Numbered from the stretch's first letter, positions 27,106 to 38,355 are shown. The stretch: DNA of 64,000 nt from Rhodamnia argentea (GCF_020921035.1 NC_063155.1:23491294-23555293), one strand, 5' to 3'. Translations and numbers: made by a program. The notes: a model not told the origin generated them from the sequence alone.

Positions 27106-27999
27106 AGAGCCGAACGTTCTCTCCCCCTCAAATCGTAGGTAAAAAAGGGTGCGACTTGAGAGAAGTAGAACTGCTGTAGACCCATTCGGCGCAAAACAAC
27201 GGACATATTCATCTGTCTTTAACCATGCAAGGGGCCCACGATGTTCCCGGCTCATAAACGGACGAAACTCATCCCCCCCCCATGTGCGTCTTCTTCCCCA
27301 TCATCTGGTCCTTAGGCCACATGCTGTTGCTCAGTTCCCCATCCCACATTGCTTTTTCTTTCTTCTTTTTACCAAATGTTCTTTTTGACGAGTACATTCA
27401 CCAGCCTAAATTCCTTCAGTTCATCAAATGAGCTGAGGAAATATCTCAAGAATTAGGTAGGATCCGAGCTGAAACTCGAGCCATGGGAATGGGTGCGTGC
27501 TCATTCCCACACATTTCTACTGAAAAACAGAGTACTTCGGATGGCTTCTTGGATTGGAGTTTGATGATGAACCAGAGCAACAATGTCCCAACAGCAGAAG
27601 AAGGGAGTTCGAATTCATGGAAGCCCGAGGGAATTTTATTTCTTCAAAACAGGGTATTCATAGATAAAAGTCACAACAGCCCAGAAAGCATATCATGCCC
27701 AATGCCTTCGAACATATGAATATGAATCAGATTAAAAGTGAAAAAGAAGAAAACCCAGAAACAAATCATCATCCCTTCATCAACCACAGACCCAACCACA
27801 ATCTCACTAAAGATCCTAACTTTATAATAAAATAAGGAAGAGAAACCAAGCCAACCCCACAACCTCTCTCTCTCTCTCTCTGCCCTCCAATCCTCTTCTC
27901 CCGCCGCAAACTCATCAGCCAAGAGCTAAATAGAGAGAGAGCGAAAGCAAGAGGAAATAAGCGATCTCGCCGCCTACGTTGCTCCTCATCGTGCGAGCC
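27106..27999. other. Intergenic DNA and 3' UTR of the AGP gene
   Basis: The right part is probably the 3' UTR of the arabinogalactan-peptide gene on the minus strand; an AATAAA lies at 27635-27640 (minus), 360 bases past its stop. A CT tract occurs at about 27864-27880. A frame at 27483-27719 (plus) shows no known domain. Confidence 0.5.
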
Positions 28000-28179
28000 T
28001 CAGAACAAGAAGCCCAAAGCAAGAGCTGCCACGGAGGCGAAGAAGGTGGGGACGAAGGCGGAGGCGTCCGAGGCCGGGCTCGGCGCCGGGGCTTCGGCGG
28101 CGGTGGTGGTCTGGGCGGCGGCGAGAGCCAGGAGCGCCACCATCAGGGTCACGAAGAGCTTCATCCTCATTGCCTCCAT
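28000..28179 (-). CDS. Arabinogalactan peptide, AGP12/13/14/21-like
   Basis: Gene for a 59-aa precursor of a GPI-anchored arabinogalactan peptide, a heavily glycosylated cell-surface proteoglycan of the plasma membrane and wall. The start MEAMRMKLFVTLMVALLALA is a signal peptide, cut near the AAQ/TAAEA region. The short mature peptide holds APAPSP, whose prolines would be hydroxylated and O-glycosylated. The end, SDASAFVPTFFASVAALALG with FLF, is a GPI-attachment signal (small residues then a hydrophobic tail). Length and sequence match the Arabidopsis AGP12/13/14/21 peptides. The ATG at 28179 was chosen because it begins the family's conserved MEAM start; a longer frame upstream is leader. 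A TATA box lies about 140 bases upstream and GA/CT tracts are further up. Confidence 0.9.
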   Translation of the reverse strand: MEAMRMKLFVTLMVALLALAAAQTTTAAEAPAPSPASDASAFVPTFFASVAALALGFLF

Positions 28180-28314
28180 TTCTGTGCTTTTCTTGGAAGG
28201 ATTGCAAAACTTTCTTGCTGGCTCGAAACGATGAACAGAGAGATATATTATGCAGAGCAATTCAGCGTCAATGACAACGGTCGTGGCGTGACGAAGGATG
28301 GGTCATACCTTACA

Positions 28315-28322
28315 TATTTATA
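28315..28322 (-). promoter_or_regulatory. TATA box of the arabinogalactan-peptide gene
   Basis: TATAAATA on the minus strand, about 136-143 bases upstream of the AGP start codon. Confidence 0.6.
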
Positions 28323-28393
28323 CACTGACAACGGACATCTCTCTCTCTCTCTCTTCGTTGTTCTTACCTTTTTGAAAAAAAAAAAATTGGGAG

Positions 28394-28394
<1 letters not shown>

Positions 28395-28432
<38 letters not shown>
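28395..28432. repeat. (GA)n microsatellite upstream of the AGP gene
   Basis: About 19 GA units on the plus strand. A short CT run occurs 50 bases to the left (about 28339-28355), so the AGP promoter is flanked by complementary GA/CT tracts. Confidence 0.95.
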
Positions 28433-28434
<2 letters not shown>

Positions 28435-28587
28435 GTTAGGGTTTTGACAGAGTGGAACAGGGGGGGGACAGAGTTGCCATACAGCTGTCTCCTCTCGCCT
28501 TTTGGGGCCTCCCCTCTGGCTGTCCTCTCTACTCCTGTGTTTTCCTAATCACCTTTCTTTTTTTCTCTTTTACATTGCTTTTTTTTG

Positions 28588-29263
28588 GGGGGGATAATAC
28601 CATAAAAAACTCTAAATTAATGTGCACATAATAAATTTATTCAAAATTATTTTTTTTACCACAAAAAACTACAAACCGGTACACCTATTATAAATTTCCC
28701 CAAAATAATTTTTTGATCACAAAAAACTCTAAACCGATACATTTATGATAAATTTATCCTAAAATGGTATACATATGACAAATTATTTTATGTTAATTTT
28801 TGTAAAATTAAGTTAATATCACAAAAAACTCTGAATTGGTATAACTGTGATAAACGGAGAATAAAAAGCCTAAACCGATAAACCCGTCTACCGACACGTA
28901 TCATTTAACTTAGAAATTTAATGGTAAAATTTAACGAAAATTGATGGAGGATAAATTTATTTTTTTTATCTGGTTCTATCCTATCTATACAAGTCATATT
29001 GCCTACCCTATGTGCCGTGTGCAGGTTACGAAACCTTACTCTCTCCTCACGCGTCCCCACCTCATTCTCCCCGAAAGGAAGGGATTCGACCACCGAGAAA
29101 TTTCCTAGTGGTTGACGATAAATTTGTCACATGTATATCAATTTGGAGTAAATTTATTGTATACCAATTTGAAATTTTTTGTGATCAAAAAATTAATTTG
29201 AGTTAAATTTATACATCCATCACAGATGTATAAATTTAAGGTTTTTCTTGATATTATTAACCC
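28588..29263. mobile_element. MITE, GGGTTAAT family, long copy
   Basis: Left end GGGATAATACC with AAAAAACTCTAAATT; the right end reads, on the opposite strand, GGGTTAATAATATC with AAAAACCTTAAATT. The interior repeats 'AAACCGGTACACC..ATAAATTT' blocks several times. Same family as 36467-36922 and 51991-52335. A 9-bp target duplication is not preserved. Confidence 0.6.
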
Positions 29264-31726
29264 ATTACCAAAATTTTCATTCCCAAAACAGAAATCATCT
29301 TTAAAATCTACTGGGGTAACTGTAGTTTACTTTTGCTCCCCAAGCCACACAATATTCCATTCAAGTCCAAAATGACCCCCTACCTCTCTCTTATATTTAC
29401 GTCGAGTCCTCATTCTTGTTTTGGTGATTCGATTCGATTCGATTCGATCGAGAACGAGAATGCATGAGCCCGCAGAGCCCATTTGATATGGACAGCTATG
29501 CCATAGGCGCAACTGATTTACATGCTGCGATTCCACATATCTTTTAACCGTCGCGATCGCGAAGGTGATGCAGCGGTAATGTATCTCCACACCTTCCTCT
29601 GTTTTTCGAAGCTAAAATTGCCGCGATTTGAAATAACCACCATATCGGATTCGAATCCAAGGCGACCGGCTCCTTTCAAATTTGCCGATGCTTCCCTTGC
29701 CTTTTCAGAAAAAGAGAGAGAGGAAAGAAAGGTGGGTCATGTCGTGGGTTGAGGTGCAAACATCAAGAACAACCGAGGATTCAAATTTGAAACCAGCCTC
29801 CCAAAAGCTCCGCACCAGTTAGTTCTCTCAGTTCTATACAGTACCATCTTCCCCGCGCGTAGAAAGAGTTCATCACAGAGGCTCAAGAACTCAGATATCT
29901 GCTCTGGCTCACGTAAATTATTCTAAATCTATTCTGTCATTTTCCTTTAAATTAATCAGACAGGGGAAAAGAATGAGATTCTTTAATGGAGGGATTGAAG
30001 AAACAAGAAAGGACGAGCCAAACTCTGTGCTGGCAATGGCATGGAGTCAATTATAGGACAAAACATGGGGTGACACATTTGGAACTCTCTCGTCATGTGC
30101 AACCCAACATCACTGATTTTTCTTCTTGTTGCAGATGTCAATGATTTCATCCAACAGGACACCACCCAAGCATTACCAAGTTTCACTAACGTCCGCATGA
30201 TTAGCCTGAGTCTATCCTTCATTACACAAACACCCTTCTGAAATGACTGATTAACAAGTAGAGAAGATGTTCAATTCTCTAGCAACCGGGTGTTCAATCC
30301 CCTCGAAACTTCGATTCGTTCCCTATTATCTAGAGACGGCGGATACCCTTAAACAAGTTAACATGATTCATTAAGATGAAAAGTTTCTGTCCGATCGATA
30401 AATAGGCATGTCCAGTCCACATTTCCTCCATGATTCCCTTGGCTTTTGGAGATAGTCTTCCGTGCAACACGAATGCATCCGACAGAGTCATGTAGCTTTT
30501 GCATTACGTCATTAGACGCCTTTATCCTGGCATCGACAAATGAATGATTCCAAAAATATTTTTTAAAAAATAATTATTTATGTTACCTGAAATAATTGGG
30601 CGACGAAGAATATTTTCATTGCAAGTGCGGGGCATTTGGGCAGTGGCAGGGAGAGGGACACAGAAATCAAAGCTAAACACTGAGGCGGACTTTTCTCTTT
30701 TCCCTGATAAGAGCTACAGATTGCGCAGTGGAAGGCTTGATTTAGCTTGAATCGCGCAATGAATTGGGGCATGTTTTCCCTTTGACAAACGATGAAAATG
30801 GGAAGCCTCAACTCGACGACTTAAAGAGAAATATTAGCGAGAATGAGCAAAATATTCCAATCATGATGTCTGAGCCATAACTGTCGGGCTGAGGAAAGAT
30901 CAATCATCAATGGCCTCTGTGGGGGCTCATCCAAGAACCTAAGCTTGCGGTCAGTCTTATTATATGTATGGCCACGAGAACAGGAACAAGACCTCATCAC
31001 TTTAGCGAAAGAGATTTCTCGGCATATCTAGCATCGCATCGGTTTAGCTGCAGCTGTAATTGTAAGCAAAAGGTACCGGACCTTCATTCATCAAGAGTTC
31101 GACCCGCCGATTCCGTTTTCAGTTTCTTCCTCCTAGACATAGGTTATGATTGATGAGCATCCGAGACTCTTGTGCATCTCGATCTTTAAAGTTTGAACAA
31201 ATATTGTTTCATCATAATGGTATCGAGATTCTAATCTTCTGTGCTAATTTCTCTAAACAACTTTCTCTCCTTGAAAGGCGTCCGTGTATCATTTCCTTTT
31301 TTTTCTGTTCCTTTCTGGTAGAGTGAATTTCGATACAGATGATGGAACCACTTCCATAAGATCTCCCTGAGGATAATAATGTTCCGAGTTTACGTGCATT
31401 TGATTGCAATGGCAGCGAGTGAGAGGAGGGGAAGTGGGGATCATTGAAGGACCAATGCAAAAGCATGAGGCAGAGTTTCTGACTTTCACTCACATGCAAG
31501 TTTTTCTTCCCTAGCCCCACATGCTTTTCGGTGGTACTGTTTTTCATCTTTGGGACCCCATACCGGACCAATTTTCTGTTGGCTAAAGCAATCTGGGAGA
31601 ATAGTAACAGCTTTTTCACGAGGATGATATCTAATCTTGCACCAGCACTTTATATTACAGTTGCAGGGTAAAAAGACTGAAAACAGGAGGACGGTCCACA
31701 CAGCAACAAGCCCCACAATAATGACT
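29264..31726. other. Non-coding left part of duplication unit A
   Basis: No gene recognised. From about 29341 this is clearly similar to 39052-40860, which marks it as part of a segmental duplication. Short frames here are not conserved as frames between the two copies. Confidence 0.55.
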
Positions 31727-32125
31727 CGAACTGTTGGGCTTATGGGTGGGCCGTGGGCCTCCCATGTGGGCTAACCCAGCCCATTACCCTCAAGATTAAC
31801 CGCCAGAGGCAGTTATTCCTTTTTGAAGTTATCGCTTTCTCTTCTTAATGTCACTCCTTCTTTCAACGACGTTCTTTCAAAAGAGACTAGAAAGTATAGT
31901 CAGGAGAAAATGTGAAGATGGCACTCTGTTCTTCTCCCGAGCGAACGCACGAATCGTGGACGAACACTCTCTCTCAAAGGCTACAAAAGGAACATTTAAT
32001 CTGTGGAAAACAAGATATATTCGTCACGTGATGTACTTCTACGATCACCGATTCAAGTTGATTATATGCACATTTTTCTATGTAATCCGCTGCATTTGTA
32101 TTGTGATTCGTTTCCCTTCACAAAC
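31727..32125. mobile_element. Solo LTR with 5-bp target duplication
   Basis: A 389-bp segment (31732-32120) begins TGTTGGGCTTATGG and ends CCCTTCA. It is flanked by CGAAC (31727-31731) and CAAAC (32121-32125), a 5-bp target duplication with one mutation. The paralogous site in unit B (about 40846-40860, ATGACTCAAACAAAGAGAC) has no insertion. TG..CA ends, 5-bp duplication and absence of internal sequence indicate a solo LTR left by LTR-LTR recombination. Confidence 0.8.
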
Positions 32126-32156
32126 AAAGAGACATAATATACACAAATTATGGAGA

Positions 32157-34512
32157 GAGATTAGAGGTGTAAAAAGGGTAAAGTTGTCTTTGGGCTTATT
32201 TGGTACTTATGTAACTTTTTTTTTCGTTGGAATGTAATTTTTGTTAAATAATGCAATAAAATGATTTTCCTTTATATATGGTATCGGAGCTTATAGTCAA
32301 TTGGCGGGCCCACAATTTGTTTCAATGATTGGTGAAATATCAAGGAAAGAATCTAGTGACCAACAAATTTTTTGGCGTAGTCCTAATGGCAGCTTTCATG
32401 ATTCAGTCTGGAGAAAGAGACTAGGGATGAGGGTGGGGCGTTGATAGATATTCAAGTTGAGATATCTTGACGCAAAAGGATATCCGAATTAAGGAGGAGT
32501 AAAACCTGATATTGAGCTCACACGTGAGGGGAAGATTGTTAGGATGCATGCACGAGTTGTGTTAGAGAAGTTTCACTTCGGAGAATTGATGTGGTGTAAA
32601 ACAGTTAATATATCTCGGTTAGACCATAATTCTTTGGCTTAAGTTTCTGAGTAAAGGTGGGTCTAACTAGAAATTTTAAAAAGCTCACATCTTGAGGTCC
32701 CTCTTGGCGGTCTCCTTCGGTAAAGGCATAGGATTTCTGCTGCGCGTATTGTTTTTTGCAAAGGTACATGTACTTACTACTTACACTCAATCTTTATTGC
32801 ATACTCTAATGGGTTTCCTTCTTTTCGATCCTTTTTATCCACTATTGATCAATATCCTCTTCCGAAGTCCGTAGCTAAGGTATTACAAAGGCTTGGCTGG
32901 AGGACAGCCATGGTAGAAGAATTAAAGGCATTACATGTTAAGCAAACTTAAGACTTGATGACTCTTACTTCAGGAAGAATTGCCATTACTTGTCAATGGG
33001 TGTATATTATGAAAGTCAATCTCAATGGTTCTCTTGCTCGCTCAAAAGCAAGAGTTGTTGCAAAACGGTATAATCATGTGTATGGGATTGACTAACTGGA
33101 TACTTTTTCTCCCATCGCCAAGTTTACGTCTGCTCGTATTTTGATTTCTCTTGCTGCCACATATAATTGGCCATGGTTTCAGTTTGATGTAAAGAACACT
33201 TTCATGCATGGTACTCTTAATGAGGGGGTGTTTATGGAGCAACTTCTCGGGTTTGTTGCTTAGGGGGAGTCTAATGGACTCGTTTGTTAGTCAAAAAAGT
33301 CCTTTCTTATGGTTTGAAGCAATCCCCATGAGGATTTTTTAAGGTTTTACTCTCGTTGGGAATGTCTAAATGTGGAAATGATCATCCTTTCTTTTATAAA
33401 GAGTTAGGGGAAGGCAAACTGTTCTTGATTATGTATGTTGATAATATTGTCATCATTGGAGATGACTCAATTGATATACATAAACTTAAACTTTATCTTC
33501 AGTAGCAATTTCAAACTTAGGACTTGGAGAAGTTGAAGTATTTCCTAGGAATTGAGGTGTCACGATCACGTAAAGGTATTATTTTATCATAATGAAAGTA
33601 TGTCCTGGATTTGCTCACTAAAACAAATATGTTGGGATCAAAGCCTCATGATTCACCTATGGAACAAGGAGTTCAACTGGGTGCTAATGGAGGAGGAACT
33701 CTTGATAATCTTGAGAGATATAGAAAACCGATTGGCAAACCGAATTATCTCATAGCTACTTGAGCAGACATTGCCTCTCTAGTTAGTATGGTAAGCTAGG
33801 TTTTTGTCTTTCCCTTGTACATTTCACTGGGATGCAATTATTAGAATTTTGAGATACTTGAAGAAGGCTCTATGGAAAGGAATTGTTTACCAAAATCATG
33901 ACCATAGTAGAGTTAAAGGATTCTTTGATGCCGATTAAGCAAAATCTGTAGATGATAGGAGATCAACTACTGGCTCTCGTACCTAGGTCGAAGGAAATTT
34001 GGTGTTCGTGGAAGAGTAAGAAACATGGAGTAGTTGCCCGCTTCGGTCTTGAGCTAAGATATAAAGCCATGACACAAGTGACATGTGAATTAATGTGGAT
34101 TTAACAACTATTGGCTGAGTTAGGCTTTAAAGCTTCAACTCCTATGTCTCTATGATGTGATAATAAGGCAACAATACATATAACTTCCAATTTTATGTTT
34201 CATGAGAGAACAAAACACATTGAGATTGACTGTCATTTTATTCCGGAGAAACTCCAAAGTGAAATGATTTTTCCCAGTTATATTAGAACTAGCTAGTGAA
34301 CAATTTGCAGACATCTTTACTAAACCTCTAGGTAATGAGAGAATCGAATATATTAGTAATAAGCTGGGCATGATTAATATATATGCTCCAACTTGAGGGA
34401 AAGTGTTACAGGTATAAAAAGGGTAAAGTAGTCTTAGGCGCTTATTTTATGTGTGTGTGTATATATATAGATTTTTATTGAATAATACGATCTAATGATT
34501 TTCCTTTTTACA
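32157..34512 (+). mobile_element. Decayed, internally deleted Ty1/copia retrotransposon
   Basis: Two short related LTRs (about 32157-32277 and 34404-34512) share AAAAAGGGTAAAG and ATGATTTTCCTTT. A primer-binding site TGGTATCGGAGC (32279-32290) follows the left LTR, and a purine tract CTTGAGGGAAAG (34392-34403) precedes the right one. Inside, from about 32870, a broken plus-strand frame keeps copia reverse transcriptase and RNase H landmarks: KARVVAKRY, DTFSPIAKF, FDVKNTFMHG, ADIFTKPL. The catalytic YVDD is YVDN (33434-33445). Only about 580 bases separate the PBS from RT, so gag, protease and integrase are largely deleted. Many stops. The element abuts the neprosin pseudogene. Confidence 0.85.
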
Positions 34513-35297
34513 CGCATTTTGGATTTCTACTGGGACCTCCATAGTAAAAGTAATGGCCCCAATTAGCGGCAATGCCTGTTTGGATATTGTAGCAGTCGGA
34601 TCGCCCCACGAAGGTGCTAATCCCTTTCGGGGCCGAGAGCTTGTCGGAGCTGTCGACGACCTCAAGGTTCTTGAAGTAACTTACCTTCCGAAACCCTTCT
34701 TCAGGGAAATGGCCGCTTCCCATTTCGGTCGATGTGTGTTCGCCGCCGGGTTCTGCGTTCACGACCTTGCCTCCCCACTCGACCTCGGATGCGCTGTCTC
34801 CCAAGTATGAGAACAGGGACGAGGGCCAGTAGCCCAGATCATGGCCATCGAATTGCAGCCACCAGTGCCCTCCCTTCGGATCCTTGAAGAAATTCACCAA
34901 GCAAAAAGGATTTTATTGTTTATATGTTCAACAAGCTTCTCTGGAGCTCAGAATGGAGACAAATATCTTACCTTCCAGACAAGTATACTCATAATGTGCC
35001 TCTTTACCATAAGCAGAAACCGGTGTTATGCTGGCTCCCATCGCTATCTCTTTGTTGGTTTGTAAGTATCCCGGACACAGGAGGTGGTAGCAACCGGTCT
35101 CTTTATATGCATCCTTCTGCCAATTTTTGTAATTTGAGAACGAGTTCTTGATGCAAACGGATCGCTGCCCCCTTGGAATGCAAAAATTTAATGATTCAAA
35201 ACTGACAGTCCAGTAAGAAAAGAGTCGTAGTCTTATTATCGCCGTAAAGTTGTGGACTGACCTGCATGGACCAAACAATCCATAAATATATAAAAGG

Positions 35298-35333
35298 CAT
35301 GTGCATGTGCATGTGCATGTGCATGTGCATGTG
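35298..35333. repeat. Expanded hexanucleotide repeat (GCATGT)n
   Basis: About six tandem CATGTG units in an intron of the neprosin pseudogene. The paralogous intron of copy B (about 42684-42700) has only two, so the tract expanded in A or contracted in B. Confidence 0.9.
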
Positions 35334-35855
35334 AAAGTAAAATCATCAGCCCCCTCCATTTTCCTGAGAAAACCATGTCCTCCAATCTACTATCATCTGC
35401 CAACCGACTTCGATGTTGTTGAGGTCTTTGCCGACGGTGCCTGCCACAATCCACAACTGAGACAAGCTAACCTCGTTCGGTTCCTGAATCTTCAGATTCC
35501 ACACATTTATGGATGCTTTGGCTCCGCAGTAGTTGCCTCCAACGACAAGAGCTACTGCATACTGATCACCCTCAAAAGAATCAAGAGCCGAAATTCACAT
35601 TACAGAAAACGAAACAACCATTAGAAAACAAAGCAAAAGAAGTTGGGAGGAAAAGGGCTAAACATCATCTTCTTCACCTCATGCCGTACTTGGTGTTCTC
35701 TGGGCATTCACCACTCAAGTGCCAGAGCTGAGCCACTGGGTTTGTCCATCCTTTTCCTTCTGTGGACACTTTGTTATCATCAAACAGCCCTTCTGGATGA
35801 TAGCTAGGTCTCATCTGATCACCAGATAAACCCCATTTTTTGTTTCAAATGACAT

Positions 35856-35903
35856 AAAAAAAATCGATCACTCCTTACCAAAAAAAAAAAAAAAATCGAT
35901 CAC
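35856..35903 (+). mobile_element. Poly(A)-tail micro-insertion with about 11-bp target duplication
   Basis: AAATCGATCAC occurs at 35861-35871 and again ending at 35903. Between them lie TCCTTACC and a run of A. The paralogous position in copy B (about 43336-43360, CAAAAAATTGACGACAAGAA) has one copy of the target and no insertion, an internal empty-site control. Confidence 0.7.
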
Positions 35904-36466
35904 AAGAAATTCTCAAAAGAAGAAGAAGAAGAAACATAATTAAGTAAGATGAACGGGAAGGAGACATGTGCAGCTGAATTTTGTGGTCTTTCAGGAGAGG
36001 GGTGATCAAATGCTGGCTGGTCGGAGATACGGACACAGTCGATTACGTCCTCGTCCGGGCTCTGTCAATACCCCCCAAAAATCAGAAAAAATAAGAGAAA
36101 TTCACACTATCGTCAACTTGAAAAAAGAAAAGTCCTTCCATTCAGTTTCCTTTAGTTACTCAAGAAAATTAGACAGTCAATACAGCTTCCATTTGAAGAG
36201 TAAAAGATCATTTTGAAGAAATTAAGAAATTATCGGAGAAATGATAATGATATAAATAGAGGGACGACACTGAGAAGATCGTCACAGCTGGAAAGTCAAA
36301 AATCAAAATGACACCTGAGAAGTGAGGAGTTTCAAATTCAAAAGTCAAAAAAGTGAGTTAATCAAAAAGCCCATTACCTTTTCAATGAGCAAGGTAGGAG
36401 CTGAGTTTTTCCCGTTTTCTTTTCTCATCCCACGAAAGCAAGTGCATTTTCCGTCCTTTTTTTTTT

Positions 36467-36922
36467 ATTAATATCACGAAGAACCCTAAAATGATACACA
36501 TATAAAAAATTTACATAAAACTAATTTTTTTACCATAAAAAATCTCAAATTGGTACACCTTGATGAATTTACCATCCGTTTATTTCTGTTATATTTTACT
36601 ATCAAATTGCTGAGTTGGATGACACGTGATTGTTGATAAGTATACTAATTTGGACTTTTTCGTTGTATTAATCCAATTTAATAAAAGTTAATGGAAGATA
36701 AATTTGTTATTGGTGTATCAATTTAAGATTTTTGGTGAAAAGAAATTAGTTTGGGATAAATTTATCATATGAGTACCAATTTAGGGTTTTTAGTCATCGG
36801 AAAATTAATTTGGGGTAAATTTGTCATATGTATACTAGTTTTAAGATTTTTATGGTAAGAAAATTAGTTTGGGATAAATTTGTTATATGTATACCAGGTT
36901 AGAGTTTGTCGTGGCATCAAAA
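36467..36922. mobile_element. MITE, GGGTTAAT family, in intron 1 of the neprosin pseudogene
   Basis: Left end ATTAATATCACGAAGAACCC and right end (reverse strand) TTGATGCCACGACAAACTC with the interior 'GGGATAAATTT..ATGTATACC' repeat typical of this family. Copy B (about 43862-43890) reads straight through the site without the element. The flanking T runs hide the target duplication. Confidence 0.65.
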
Positions 36923-37099
36923 TTTTTTTTTTCCATACATTCCTCACAAACTTCCTCCATGGAAAAAGTTTGAGAAGAAAATAAAGAGCGAGAACTGAAA
37001 AAAGCTTGCGAAAAAGCGACCTTAATGCTCTTGAGGGCGGGTTTGTTCAAACGCCTCAAGGGCTTCCGAACTTGGAGCTTCTGCTTTGAGCTCGGGGCT

Positions 37100-37197
37100 A
37101 GAAGAAGAAGAAGAAGAAGAAGAAGAAGAAGAAGAACAAGCTATGGAGACGGCAACGAAGAAGAAGAAGAAGAAGAAGAAGAAGAAGAAGAAGAAGC
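37100..37197. repeat. Two expanded (GAA)n tracts around a duplicated 26-bp segment
   Basis: AGAAGAAG runs at about 37100-37138 and 37157-37196 sit in the first exon of the neprosin pseudogene, where copy B has only a few GAA units (44051-44070). Between and beside them the segment CAAGCTA[C/T]GGAGACGGCAACG is present twice, so expansion came with a short tandem duplication. On the coding strand this is a TCT (Ser) or TTC (Phe) run depending on frame. Confidence 0.9.
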
Positions 37198-37680
37198 ACA
37201 AGCTACGGAGACGGCAACGACGCCCCAGAGGGCACAGGCCAAAGGTCCCGTCTTTATTCGTCGGTGAGAGTGCAAGCCACCCCAACTTTCCATGGTTCGA
37301 ACGAAAGAGTCCAGCCAAAGCCCGGAAAGATTTGAACAAAGACCCTCCAAGAAGGAGGAGCTAGGCTACGCAAAAGACGGTGGGAGGCGGAGCTTAGAAG
37401 ACAGTAGTGCGGTTGCGCTGTGAGACCAGCTTCGTCATCGTCATCCCTTAACAAAAGCCAAATTACCAGAGAGATCGGATTGGGAAGGTCCTCTTCCCCT
37501 TCTCTCTCTCTCTCTCTCTCGAGAAAATATGCGGTGATTTCGAATCACAACGTTATCATCATACACTTCACACATAATGCTACTCAAATTTATTGAAAAA
37601 GTGACATGTGTCTAAGTCACGCGGAAATTAAAAGATGAACAACTAAAAACCTTGCACGCTTGTCAATTAAAAAAGTTGTT

Positions 37681-37717
<37 letters not shown>

Positions 37718-37976
37718 TGATTAATTACACTATCTCACTTTTCAAAGGGCAAAAATCCATCTAAGGCAAGATCTTATCTTGTGATAAAGCTACTTCAAGG
37801 AGTACTTGGTTATCGTTTCGCCGGGCTTCGCTTATATATATATACATATTGAAGGTGTGTTTTATTTTGCATTTTGAGGGGAAAAAAATTCACCTAGCCT
37901 TTAAACCCCGCACGCCCTTTTTTGTCGTTTCAACAATGCTTGTCCATCTCTTTTGAACAATCGTTAGTTTCGTGAC

Positions 37977-38355
37977 GGAAAATTATCAAAAAAGTCCTAA
38001 ATCTATTATAATTATGTCAATTCAATCATAAACTTTTTGTAATTGTGTCACTTCGGTCCATTCGGACAATTTTAACCGACCGGGGCTAACGTAGATCTCG
38101 GCCGACCCCGGCCGTTCGGCGATATAGTATCTTAATAATTTTTTTATTGTTTATTTTATTTTATATTTTTTTCTTCTATCTTCTTTCTCCAGCTGGTCGT
38201 CGACGGGGACCGCCCAAAGGCAACCACATCAGCGTTGGCCAACCAAAATTCGTCGGATGAGTTGAAGTGATTCAATTGCAAAAGGTTTAGGACTGAATGA
38301 TAACCGAATTAACACAATTACATTAGGTTTAGTTTTTTTTTTTGGTAATTCTCTT
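37977..38355. mobile_element. MITE with 9-10 bp target duplication
   Basis: Element of about 379 bp starting GGAAAATTATCAAAAAAGTC and ending, on the opposite strand, AAGAGAATTACC. The arms share 'CTAAA..ATTGTGTCAATTC' sequence. Flanks GTTTCGTGAC (37967-37976) and GTTTTGTGAC (38356-38365) match 9 of 10. The centre is GC-rich. This size of duplication suggests Mutator-type mobilisation (inference). CT microsatellites at 37500-37520 and 37684-37711 lie just left. Confidence 0.65.

Larger units (their letters stand above)
34508..37293 (-). pseudogene. Neprosin-domain (DUF239) pseudogene, copy A
   Basis: Broken paralogue of the intact gene at 41146-44173. Recognisable exons on the minus strand: signal exon from ATG 37293; [20 protein letters not shown] (about 36060-35974); the YHPEGLF exon (about 35815-35678); DQYAVALVVGG..IEVGW (35560-35405 region); VSPQLYGDN (about 35265-35215); 35116-34972; and last exon 34882-34508 with [23 protein letters not shown] and [17 protein letters not shown]. 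Lesions relative to copy B: TTC-repeat expansion and TAG at 37141-37143 in exon 1; +1 in exon 2 with its donor changed to CT at 35972-35973; about 120 bp deleted from exon 3; +1 in exon 5; -2 in exon 6. The final TAA lies inside the adjacent copia LTR. GGEVV of copy B is GGKVV here. Confidence 0.92.

Noticed and set aside
37025..37364. Glu/Lys- and Arg-rich frames through the GAA tracts
   Set aside because: Artefacts of the triplet repeat on the strand opposite the neprosin pseudogene.
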